Of a stretch of DNA of 64,000 nt, positions 9,601 through 16,506 are shown piece after piece; the stretch's first letter is position 1, and every line of letters starts with the position of its first letter. This DNA is from Arenicellales bacterium. Its GTDB lineage: Bacteria > Pseudomonadota > Gammaproteobacteria > Arenicellales > JAJDZL01. The notes under the pieces are model-generated. The model was not told the origin of the DNA. It saw only the letters and a list, made by a program, of their open reading frames with translations, and searched no databases. Location: the NCBI GenBank assembly GCA_951813075.1, contig OX638343.1, forward strand, positions 2,025,001 to 2,089,000, read 5' to 3'. Position numbers and translations under genes: made by a program.

Positions 9601-10337
9601 AGATTGGTGCGGTCGTCGGATCACAGCCCTTTGGGGGGCGGGGTCTGTCCGGTACAGGGCCTAAAGCGGGCGGTCCTTATTACGTCGCAAGAATGCGTGA
9701 GTTCGGCAGATTTGAAGACAACAAACCAATCGGAATCGATGTTGCTCGCGGTGACCTCGGCTCACTGCTTGAATTACTCGCCACCAAGCAATCTGCATGG
9801 ACTAATGAACCAGATCGTTTAAGCAGATTAAACGCGGTTTTGAGTGAAAGACCAGATCTTGTGCAAACTTTGGAATTCGCCAGCAAACATACACCCTTGT
9901 TTCAAGAGTTGGATGGCCCCACCGGTGAGAGCAATCAACTCTACCTCGGTCCCAAAGGCGTATTCATCTGCATTGAATCAATTGAACACGTACTACACGC
10001 GTTATTGGCGGGAAACGCGGTTTTGGGTGTGAGAGTTGACGACGCGATAATAGACAGACTTCAAGAATCCGACTTGCCCGTCGCGTCAAGTGACGTTCTA
10101 CCCGACAAGAACACCTTGATGTTCTCCGAATACCTGGCGGGGGTGTCAGTCGGTAACTGTTCCGCGGATCTCAAAAGGATACTTCGAATCGAGGTTGCTG
10201 CACGCCCAGGAGCGATTATCGGATTTGTCATGGAACGAAATGTCCCTTGGCAGTTCTACCTGGAAAAATCTATCTGTGCGGACACCACTGCCGCTGGTGG
10301 CAATGCCAAGTTGCTCCTTGAATCCGTCGCTGCCTAG
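6678..10337 (+). CDS. putA: bifunctional proline dehydrogenase / P5C dehydrogenase
   Basis: This 1219-residue PutA oxidises proline to glutamate in two steps. The FAD-dependent proline dehydrogenase barrel spans about residues 180-500, with VRLVKGAYWD and the FATHN strand. The NAD-dependent glutamate-semialdehyde dehydrogenase module spans about 560-1030, with general base Glu786 in AETGG and nucleophile Cys820 in CGQRCS. A further C-terminal region (to 1219) matches the extra aldehyde-dehydrogenase-like domain of long PutA proteins. No N-terminal ribbon-helix-helix repressor domain is visible, so this copy should not regulate its own gene. Translation probably starts at TTG 6678, overlapping the ychF stop by 4 bases; no Shine-Dalgarno sequence is seen, consistent with translational coupling. 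Confidence 0.94.
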   Translation: MTSTDPTTSRPGALRASISNASRLDESTTVKTLIRHGILSHSQRILAREKSSEIVRSIRSQKKFGVMSKFLTEYGLISDEGVRLMCLAEALLRVPDKATVDALIRDKICGGDWEQHVGKSDSALVNISTRIFKLTAIILDEHGRTGTSGSPRRKFHKLMNPVIRSSATRIIRYSANQFILGTTIHKALNRSRKWTRQGYRYSYDMLGEAAITSKDAQRYMNAYREAIRFLSIRSQSDDFRDNPGISVKLSALTPRFQYSQSSLVLDSLTDRVLELAKLARDANMGLNIDAEEVDKLDLTLDVIECVMESDSVKNWEGFGVVVQAYCLHAYPMIEWLDALANKHERRIMVRLVKGAYWDTEIKHAQVLGVESFPVFTRKSSTDVSYLACAKRLLESNDRLYPQFATHNIHSICSIMSMVKEHHRFEFQRLHGMGEEIHEAGRKLYQYPCRIYAPVGAHEDLLAYLVRRILENGANSSFVHQIADSATSIEDIVSDPIDAVMKLEDTIANPCIERPSRIFEPSRLNSKGTDLERQPDLAELYIGMSRYSNTRWNAKPSSLTATTDNNSIEMRNPAHLADVVGAIIETPVDSIDNLISEAQHGFQSWRNTSVKVRVNALKQIADLYEANAHELIALMIRETGKTVSDGVAELREAVDFCRYYANEAMRLDNIKNSDARGIILCISPWNFPLAIFTGQISAALAAGNSVIAKPAEQSVLTASVAVELMHRAGIPKSVVQLLPGGGETVGTALVADKRTDGICFTGSTETAQRILSTMTADGNWQAPFIAETGGLNAMIVDSTALPEQAVRDIVASAFQSCGQRCSALRMLYIQKDIESRLLDMLFGAMDELRVGDPWCVSTDVGPAIDKIAQQSLLRYCETMTDAGRLLHQTSVSNDLDGYFVPPTAFRVSGIEELEGEVFGPILHIATYESTDIPRIVQSVNARGYGLTFGLHTRLENRSETIARKVNAGNIYINRNQIGAVVGSQPFGGRGLSGTGPKAGGPYYVARMREFGRFEDNKPIGIDVARGDLGSLLELLATKQSAWTNEPDRLSRLNAVLSERPDLVQTLEFASKHTPLFQELDGPTGESNQLYLGPKGVFICIESIEHVLHALLAGNAVLGVRVDDAIIDRLQESDLPVASSDVLPDKNTLMFSEYLAGVSVGNCSADLKRILRIEVAARPGAIIGFVMERNVPWQFYLEKSICADTTAAGGNAKLLLESVAA

Positions 10338-10402
10338 CACACAAAACGAACGATAATAATTCAAACTACTATCGGGCAGTGAACGCCAAATGAGATGAAA
10401 AT

Positions 10403-11749
10403 ATGAATAAGCTATACGACATGATTGTGATTGGTGCTGGGAGTGGCGGAATCGCAGCTGCTCGCCGAGCGAGCGAATATGGCGCGAGATGCGTTGTAAT
10501 CGAAAACAAGAAACTTGGAGGCACTTGCGTCAATGTCGGTTGCGTACCGAAAAAAGTGATGTGGACAACCTCCAGAATCGCGGAAACGCTGGAAGATGCA
10601 CCGGACTATGGATTCCTGATCGACAACAGAGGCTTTGAGTGGGCAAAAATCAAGCATGCTCGTGACGAATACATTGCGCGGCTGAACAAGATTTACGCCA
10701 ACAATCTGGACAAATCGAACGCTGAAACCGTATTGGGCACCGCTCGAATTGTTTCTCCAGATTCGGTTGAGGTCAATGGTACGATCTACAATGCACCCCA
10801 TCTCCTGATTGCTACCGGCGGGCGGCCCACAGTGCCCGACATACCCGGGTCGGAATTGGCCATTACCAGCGATGGATTTTTTGAAATGGAAGATCTTCCG
10901 CGAAAGGTCGTGATCAATGGCGCTGGCTATATTGCAACTGAATTTGCAGGCATGCTGCATGGACTGGGTAGCGAGGTTGTGATGGTATTGAGGAAAGACC
11001 AGCTGCTGAGGGGGTTTGATTCCTCAATGACATATGTCGTCATGTCGGAGATGCGAAGAAGTGGCATCAATTTCCTAACCAATACGTCGATTTCCTCACT
11101 GAATAAAAGCGCGTCAGGAATCACTGTCGAACTCAATGATGGCACGTCAATCGTTGACGTTGACAAGTTTATTTTCGCCATCGGTCGAAGGCCCAATAGC
11201 CAGGGACTTGGTCTGGAGAACACTGATGTCCAACTTGATGCTCGCGGAAATATCGAAACAGACAAGTTTCAGAACACCGCACAGCAAGGCATCTACGCCG
11301 TTGGTGATGTCACCGGACGAGCTGCACTCACGCCCGTGGCTATCGCAGCTGGAAGGAAGTTATCCGATCGTCTTTTCGGTGATAAAACAGACGCCCACCT
11401 TGACTATGAAAAAATACCTTCTGTCATCTTCAGTCATCCACCCATTGGCACTGTCGGTTTGAGTGAGCAGGCAGCGCGTGCGCAATATGGCGACGACATT
11501 AAAGTTTATGTCAGTGAATTCCAGAACATGTACTATCAGATTACAAGCCGTAACTCGCCGACTCTGATGAAGCTGATCACTGTGGGTACCGAGGAGATAG
11601 TAGTTGGATGCCACGTCGTCGGTGATTTTGCTGATGAGATCATCCAGGGGTTTTCGGTTGCTGTCAAAATGGGTGCGCGCAAACAGGATTTTGACAATAC
11701 AGTCGCCATACATCCAACATCATCGGAAGAGTTTGTAACAATGAGATAG
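10403..11749 (+). CDS. gor: glutathione-disulfide reductase
   Basis: This 448-residue flavoenzyme reduces glutathione disulfide with NADPH and maintains cytoplasmic thiol balance. The FAD-binding GAGSGG lies at residues 11-16, the redox-active disulfide is Cys42/Cys47 in GGTCVNVGCVPKK, the NAD(P)-binding motif is GAGYIATEFAG, the second FAD motif is IYAVGDVTG, and the C-terminal active-site base lies in the HPTSSEEF motif. Length and motifs match glutathione reductase rather than dihydrolipoamide dehydrogenase or mercuric reductase. It follows putA by 65 bases on the same strand and may share its transcript. Confidence 0.93.
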   Translation: MNKLYDMIVIGAGSGGIAAARRASEYGARCVVIENKKLGGTCVNVGCVPKKVMWTTSRIAETLEDAPDYGFLIDNRGFEWAKIKHARDEYIARLNKIYANNLDKSNAETVLGTARIVSPDSVEVNGTIYNAPHLLIATGGRPTVPDIPGSELAITSDGFFEMEDLPRKVVINGAGYIATEFAGMLHGLGSEVVMVLRKDQLLRGFDSSMTYVVMSEMRRSGINFLTNTSISSLNKSASGITVELNDGTSIVDVDKFIFAIGRRPNSQGLGLENTDVQLDARGNIETDKFQNTAQQGIYAVGDVTGRAALTPVAIAAGRKLSDRLFGDKTDAHLDYEKIPSVIFSHPPIGTVGLSEQAARAQYGDDIKVYVSEFQNMYYQITSRNSPTLMKLITVGTEEIVVGCHVVGDFADEIIQGFSVAVKMGARKQDFDNTVAIHPTSSEEFVTMR

Positions 11750-11793
11750 GCAATATATTTCTGCATTTACTACCTTGTCCAAGGGAGAAGAGA

Positions 11794-12161
11794 CAAACTA
11801 AACCTCAAGTTGAAAATTTAAAATCTGATGTGGTATTGGCAAAAGCTGAACTAAAGCCTCAGAACAATTGGGGTTGAAGCAGAAAGAATTGGCGAATGTA
11901 TTGGGAGTTCATCGAACCTTCATCAGTCGCCTCAAAAAAACCCAATTGAGCCCGTCCTCTAAACGGGGTGAACTGGCATTGATGCTGATACGTTTAGCCA
12001 GGGCGTTGTCAGCGCTGACTGGACTGGATGAAGTGCGGATAAAGCGCTTCATGCACTCCCCAAATAGGGTTAAAAACGGTGTTCCTGCAAGGCAGATTGA
12101 AACTTTACAAGGCCTAACAATTGTTCTTCGGTAAGTTGATGGAATCAGAGGCAGAATATGA
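11794..12161 (+). pseudogene. broken Xre/MbcA/ParS-family antitoxin (DUF2384)
   Basis: Joined across two lesions, this reads as a Xre-type antitoxin with a toxin-binding (DUF2384) C-terminus. The N-terminal part (11794-11856) gives NLKSDVVLAKAELK, then a one-base frameshift near 11851-11855 moves the frame to KASEQLGLKQKELANVLG. A helix-turn-helix (GVHRTFISRLK) and the typical FMHSPNRV...GVPARQIETLQGL block follow. A TAA at 12132-12134 then interrupts the end, beyond which the same frame continues VDGIRGRI to a TGA at 12159-12161, the normal C-terminus of the family. A residual 88-residue frame opens at TTG 11868. The natural terminator would overlap the following toxin ATG by 4 bases, as in intact Xre-RES pairs. 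Confidence 0.8.
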
Positions 12162-12392
12162 CGATATGGCAGGCGTGTGAAAGAAAATACAGCTCCTGCA
12201 CCCAGAGTCTACGCTACATCGAATTGTCGAAAGCCAATTACAGGTGGCAACCTGAATTCAGATTCATAAATCGAAAAGGAATTGCCGGAAGAATTTGTTG
12301 AAATTTTGAAAGTACCCAACCCTAAAGTAATGGAAAGTTGCTGGACCTTTTTCAATCAACGCTTTCAAACAGAATTCTACCAAGAGTCATAG
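12158..12392 (+). pseudogene. broken RES-domain toxin remnant
   Basis: The ATG at 12158 overlaps the old antitoxin terminator and begins MTIWQACERKY, the usual start of one RES toxin subgroup. After a frameshift the text continues STLHRIVESQLQVAT in another frame, then in a third frame VDS, a stop, and IEKELPEEFVEILKVP. A shortened tail ending at the TAG of 12390-12392 resembles the RF..F family segment. RES toxins degrade NAD+. With at least two frameshifts and an internal stop this one cannot be made. Identification rests on remembered family patterns and on the paired antitoxin remnant, not on a search. Confidence 0.7.
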
Positions 12393-12582
12393 TCAGTGGT
12401 TTTGTGATACGAATGCTTCATTCTGTTACATTCAAGCGTTCGTAACGTACAGGAAAATCTAACGTAAATTCTTCCGACAATCAACTGTTCTTCGTTGACA
12501 GCGGACTACCGGTGCCATCTGCATATTTCCACAAGCAAATGAAATCCTATCTAAGTATCGCAGGATCGAAGCGTATCGAAGC

Positions 12583-13371
12583 CTATCGATTAAATCCCGA
12601 CCGATGAGCCCATCCAGTCATGCGCTGTTCCAAACCAGCCATCAGCGCATACATACCAATGCCTTCAACCGCCAGCGCGATGAGGCACGCAAATACCAGC
12701 GGCACCTCGAAATTCGCCTGCGCAGTCAGCATCATGTGGCCGATTCCCGAATTCGCTGCAATAGTCTCGGATAGCACCGATCCGATAAACGCAAGTGTAA
12801 TGGCAACCTTGAGTGCGCCGAAAAAATAAGGCAAGGATCTCGGAATTCCAACCTTGGTCATGATGTCGAGTTTCTTGGCGCCAAGTGCGCGCAGTACGTC
12901 CTCCATTTCAGGTTCGATGGTAGCCAGCCCCGTCGCAACGTTCACAACGATCGGAAAGAATGAGATGAGGAACGCGGTTAGAACCGCAGGAAGCCAACCC
13001 GCACCAAACCACAGCACAAGAATCGGTACAACTGCAATTTTCGGAATTGAATTGAATCCGATCATCAGCGGATAAAGACCAGCGTAAATTCGTTTGTCCC
13101 ATCCGATGAAAAGCCCCAACAGTAATCCAAATACTATCGCCAGACCGAATCCAGCGAGCGTCGTCCACAAAGTCTGTATGGAATTCCACCACAGAGCATC
13201 CCAAAACTCGTATATCGCATACGCAATGTGCGACGGCGCAGGTAGAATGTAGTAAGGAATTCCAAATAGTCTGACTACAATTTCCCAAAACAAGAATAGT
13301 CCGATAGTACAAAGCCATGGGGACAACTTGACCCAATCAACTTGAATTCCGTTTGATTTGGTATGGTTCAT
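12583..13371 (-). CDS. NitT/TauT-type ABC transporter permease
   Basis: This 262-residue inner-membrane permease has about six hydrophobic segments and the BPD_transp_1 coupling motif EVLR-like EDVLRALGAKKLDIMTKV near residues 160-177, which contacts the ATPase. It belongs to the SsuC/TauC/ThiX group, importers of sulfonates, nitrate or pyrimidine precursors. It is the last gene of a three-gene unit: binding protein, ATPase, permease. The gap to the ATPase gene is 9 bases. The substrate cannot be told from the permease. Confidence 0.9.
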   Translation of the reverse strand: MNHTKSNGIQVDWVKLSPWLCTIGLFLFWEIVVRLFGIPYYILPAPSHIAYAIYEFWDALWWNSIQTLWTTLAGFGLAIVFGLLLGLFIGWDKRIYAGLYPLMIGFNSIPKIAVVPILVLWFGAGWLPAVLTAFLISFFPIVVNVATGLATIEPEMEDVLRALGAKKLDIMTKVGIPRSLPYFFGALKVAITLAFIGSVLSETIAANSGIGHMMLTAQANFEVPLVFACLIALAVEGIGMYALMAGLEQRMTGWAHRSGFNR

Positions 13372-13380
13372 CTCATGAGC

Positions 13381-14172
13381 CTAACTGCGTGCTTCAGCGA
13401 TGTGGCCCCGCAGTTCCTGTGTAAGATCTGAAAATTCCTTTTCATAAGTTACTTCGATCGGACGCGGTCTTGGAATCGGCACAGTGCGCGAAACGATGAT
13501 TCGTCCAGGCCTTGCGCTCATCACATACACCGTATCCGCCAGAAAAACAGCTTCGCGCAGATCGTGCGTGACCAAGATGGTGGTGAACTGCTTTTGCAGA
13601 TGAAGGTCGCGGATGACGCACCAAAGCTCCTCTCTGGTAAACGCGTCCAATGCCGCAAATGGTTCATCCAGCATCAACAATTGCGGATCATGAATTAAGG
13701 CACGACAAAGCGATGCTCTTTGCTGCATACCACCGGACAGCTGCCACGGATACTGGCCACCCGCCCCGTCAAGACCCACAGATGCCAACAATTCATCCGC
13801 TTGTTGACGATAAGTGGCACGGCTTCTTCTGATCTTTTGTCGGTGAGGATTGACAACCTCCATCGGAAGAAGCACATTATCACGTGTCAGCCGCCAGGGC
13901 AGCATCACCGGATTCTGGAAGGCCATTCCAGCAATGGAAACAGGACCATCGACCTGTTTGCCATCCAAGCGCACTGCGCCTGACGTTGGAAAGTGCAATC
14001 CAGTTGCCAGTTTCATCAGGGTGGACTTGCCACAACCTGACGGACCGACTACCGCGATAAAATCTCCTTGGTTAACCTGTAAATTGAGGTGCTCGACTGC
14101 CAGAGTGCTCTCATTTCCTGTTTGAGCCTTGTAGCGAAGCGAGACATCCTCAACTTCAACGAACGCATTCAA
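13381..14172 (-). CDS. NitT/TauT-type ABC transporter ATP-binding protein
   Basis: This 263-residue cytoplasmic ATPase powers the adjacent permease. Walker A is GPSGCGKSTL, the Q-loop follows in AFQNPVMLPWR, the signature is LSGGMQQR, Walker B is LLMLDEPFAALD, and the switch His lies in LVTHDLREA. It belongs to the SsuB/TauB group. It lies 5 bases after the binding-protein gene and 9 bases before the permease gene, so the three are co-transcribed. Confidence 0.92.
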   Translation of the reverse strand: MNAFVEVEDVSLRYKAQTGNESTLAVEHLNLQVNQGDFIAVVGPSGCGKSTLMKLATGLHFPTSGAVRLDGKQVDGPVSIAGMAFQNPVMLPWRLTRDNVLLPMEVVNPHRQKIRRSRATYRQQADELLASVGLDGAGGQYPWQLSGGMQQRASLCRALIHDPQLLMLDEPFAALDAFTREELWCVIRDLHLQKQFTTILVTHDLREAVFLADTVYVMSARPGRIIVSRTVPIPRPRPIEVTYEKEFSDLTQELRGHIAEARS

Positions 14173-14177
14173 GAGAT

Positions 14178-15182
14178 TTATTGAACCATTCTGGAATCCG
14201 CTGCTGGCAGAAAGCTTCCATCAAAAATACCCGCCGCATCTGGTCGTGACGAAAATTCATAAGTGAGCGCAATCTGATCAATCGATCGTTCAAGTCGATC
14301 CATATCAACCCCGCCGATTCCATTCTGAAGAACCTCATCAGTTACGATGTTCTGATCGATTGCCATCTGTAATCGCTCCAACTCAACCTCTTCGCGAGCG
14401 ACGTCGTTGTGATTGATCACATGTTTGACAGCACTTGACGGATCAGAGATAGCCATTTGGAAACCTTTTACCGTTGCCCGAATAAACGCTTTTACAGCGT
14501 CAGGGTTTGATTTGGCGAATTCCGGATTGACAATAATCACATTGCCATAAAGATCCAACCCATAGTTACGCATCAGCAGTACCGAAATGTCGTCCTCAGG
14601 AACTGCGTTGGCTTTCAGATTGATAAAAGACGAGAATGCATATCCGGTAATTGCATCGACATTGCCTTGAGCAAGCATCGGTTCGCGCACCGGAAACCCG
14701 ACGTTTTCAATAGTAACCATGCTTGCATCGATGTCATTGGCTTTAACGAATGCCTTCCATTGCGCATACGCACCATCAGGCGCTGGCGCCCCGAGTATTT
14801 TGCCTTCAAGATCTTTCGGGGTGTTCACACCGAGCGACTTGCGGCCGATTATCGCAAATGGCGGGGCATTGTAGATCATAAATACCGCCATTACCGGTAA
14901 ATCCGGGTTCTTGTCGCGAAACTTGATCAGGGAGTTGATATCTGCGTTTCCCATCTGGTAGGTGCCAGACGCGACGCGCGGGATCGCATCAAGCGAGCCC
15001 TTCCCGGTATCCATTTGAACATCAAGGCCTTCGGCTTCGTAAAGACCCGTATCCCAAGCCAGAAGCAGTGGCGCAGCCGGCCCTTCCCACTTCCAGTCAT
15101 TTGCAAACTTGATTGAAGTCTCCGCCACTGCAACACCACAAATAAAAAGTGCGAGTATCGGAACTAATACTAACTTCTTCAT
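14178..15182 (-). CDS. ABC transporter substrate-binding protein (NMT1/THI5-like)
   Basis: This periplasmic binding protein of about 334 residues begins with a Sec signal peptide, MKKLVLVPILALFICGVAVA. The mature part has the NMT1/THI5-like two-lobe pattern, with KFANDWKWEGPAAP, the GTYQMGNADINS segment and the VNPEFAKSNPDAVKAF hinge region. ATG 15182 is chosen over GTG 15191 because GGGGTG sits 7 bases upstream. Such proteins bind pyrimidines, sulfonates, nitrate or related small molecules; the lack of neighbouring catabolic or thiamine genes leaves the ligand open. It heads the three-gene importer unit, 152 bases after aroE. Confidence 0.88.
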   Translation of the reverse strand: MKKLVLVPILALFICGVAVAETSIKFANDWKWEGPAAPLLLAWDTGLYEAEGLDVQMDTGKGSLDAIPRVASGTYQMGNADINSLIKFRDKNPDLPVMAVFMIYNAPPFAIIGRKSLGVNTPKDLEGKILGAPAPDGAYAQWKAFVKANDIDASMVTIENVGFPVREPMLAQGNVDAITGYAFSSFINLKANAVPEDDISVLLMRNYGLDLYGNVIIVNPEFAKSNPDAVKAFIRATVKGFQMAISDPSSAVKHVINHNDVAREEVELERLQMAIDQNIVTDEVLQNGIGGVDMDRLERSIDQIALTYEFSSRPDAAGIFDGSFLPAADSRMVQ

Positions 15183-15343
15183 AACTTTCACCCCAAATAT
15201 TTATTGTTTGAGTATCCAAACTCAAAATCGAGTTGAACTGCTTACAGAATTTTACCCAATATAACTTCTAATTTTATTCAATTGTTCAATTTTATCGTGC
15301 TTGAGCGATTTGGAATCTTCAGGCAATCGCCATCCAATGAGAG

Positions 15344-16189
15344 TCAAAGCGCTTGGCGAACTGCGTGAATGACTGACTGCGTCTGGGGTCTTTTCTGATG
15401 CCAGATAAAAAATGATTCTGCTGCCTGCTCCACCAGCATTCCCATTCCATCGCTGACTTTTTTAGCGCCCCCTTGCTTCGCAACCTTTTGAAATTGCGTC
15501 TGCGTTGTGCCATACATCAAGTCATATGCCAAATGCGTATTCGCAAATGTGTCAGATGGCAGGTCGGGCACATCATCAGTCAGCCCGCTTGATGTCGCAT
15601 TGATAACGATCTCGTAAAACTGACTTCGAATCTCGTTCAGCCCGCCACCAGCAACCGGACCTTTTTCAGAGAATTGACGGGCCAGTTCAATTGCCTTGTC
15701 TTTCGTTCTATTGGCAATAAATAAATATTCCGGTTTTTCGGATACGATGTCACTGAGAATGCCTCTTACCGCGCCACCAGCACCAACCACCAGGATTTTC
15801 GCAGATTTCATGCTAATTCCGAGATTCTGTCGAATATCTGTAACTAGCCCAATACCATCAGTATTGTCGCCTGTGATCACGTCTCCCAAGGACAAGGTGT
15901 TGACTGCACCAGCCAGCCGTGCGCGTTCACTCAGTACATCCGCCAATTTCCACGCATTGATCTTGAAAGGCACAGTGACGTTGAGACCTTGTCCTCCACC
16001 GGCGTAGAACCCACTCACCGCCTGCTCAAAACCGCCTACATCAACATGCACTGCGCGATATTCGAGCTCAATACCAAATTGCTTAGCGAACAAGGCGTGA
16101 ACTATCGGGGATTTGCTGTGCCCGATCGGATTGCCAAACACTGCGTAGAGAGACTTCCTCGGTTCAAAATCAAAGATATCAGTCATCAA
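15344..16189 (-). CDS. aroE: shikimate dehydrogenase
   Basis: This 281-residue enzyme reduces 3-dehydroshikimate to shikimate with NADPH in the aromatic amino acid pathway. The substrate-binding GNPIGHSKSP is at residues 19-28, catalytic Lys77 lies in NVTVPFK, Asp111 in GDNTDGIG, and the NADP-binding loop is VVGAGGAVRG followed by the NRT phosphate-recognition motif, which favours NADP over NAD. Neither the usual yrdC/hemF neighbours nor other aro genes are present. Two start codons, 16189 and 16186, are equally plausible. Confidence 0.93.
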   Translation of the reverse strand: MMTDIFDFEPRKSLYAVFGNPIGHSKSPIVHALFAKQFGIELEYRAVHVDVGGFEQAVSGFYAGGGQGLNVTVPFKINAWKLADVLSERARLAGAVNTLSLGDVITGDNTDGIGLVTDIRQNLGISMKSAKILVVGAGGAVRGILSDIVSEKPEYLFIANRTKDKAIELARQFSEKGPVAGGGLNEIRSQFYEIVINATSSGLTDDVPDLPSDTFANTHLAYDLMYGTTQTQFQKVAKQGGAKKVSDGMGMLVEQAAESFFIWHQKRPQTQSVIHAVRQAL

Positions 16190-16506
16190 AAATCACTGGA
16201 TTAATTTAAATTTACTGGTAATGATACCTAGCAGTTTCAGACCAGATGTTATACGACAACTCTATGGATTGCTCACAACAAAGCCCGCGATCAATGGACC
16301 GGGCACAGAAAACATCATCCATCTACGGTGACTGATTTTTCTGCAAAGAACAAATACCTTACTGAGTGTTCATGCCCAGCCCGACACCAGTTACCCGCGG
16401 CTGGTCACCCGTAACTGACATCTTTGTTTTTGAGACAAAGCCCCGCTGTGCAAACTGGAATACATCGGCAACGAGGAATTACAGGAAAAATTTAAACTCA
16501 ACGAGT
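16190..16506. other. intergenic region with a hairpin on the minus strand
   Basis: This gap follows the dehydrogenase gene and precedes aroE on the minus strand. It holds a coding-like fragment (listed separately) and a weak hairpin, GCCCG at 16283-16287 pairing with CGGGC at 16300-16304, followed on the minus strand by TTTGTTGT. The hairpin could terminate the upstream dehydrogenase transcript, but the stem is short and the T run interrupted. Confidence 0.3.
16359..16478 (-). pseudogene. unidentified C-terminal coding remnant
   Basis: Between two in-frame stops the minus strand reads 39 residues with a protein-like composition, including FAQRGFVSKTKMSVTGDQ and ending GVGLGMNTQ. No start codon or ribosome binding site makes it a full gene. 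The string LVAD near its beginning repeats the last four residues of the dehydrogenase ending at 16507, which hints at a duplicated or deleted junction. It could be the tail of a lost gene; I do not recognise the family. Confidence 0.25.
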
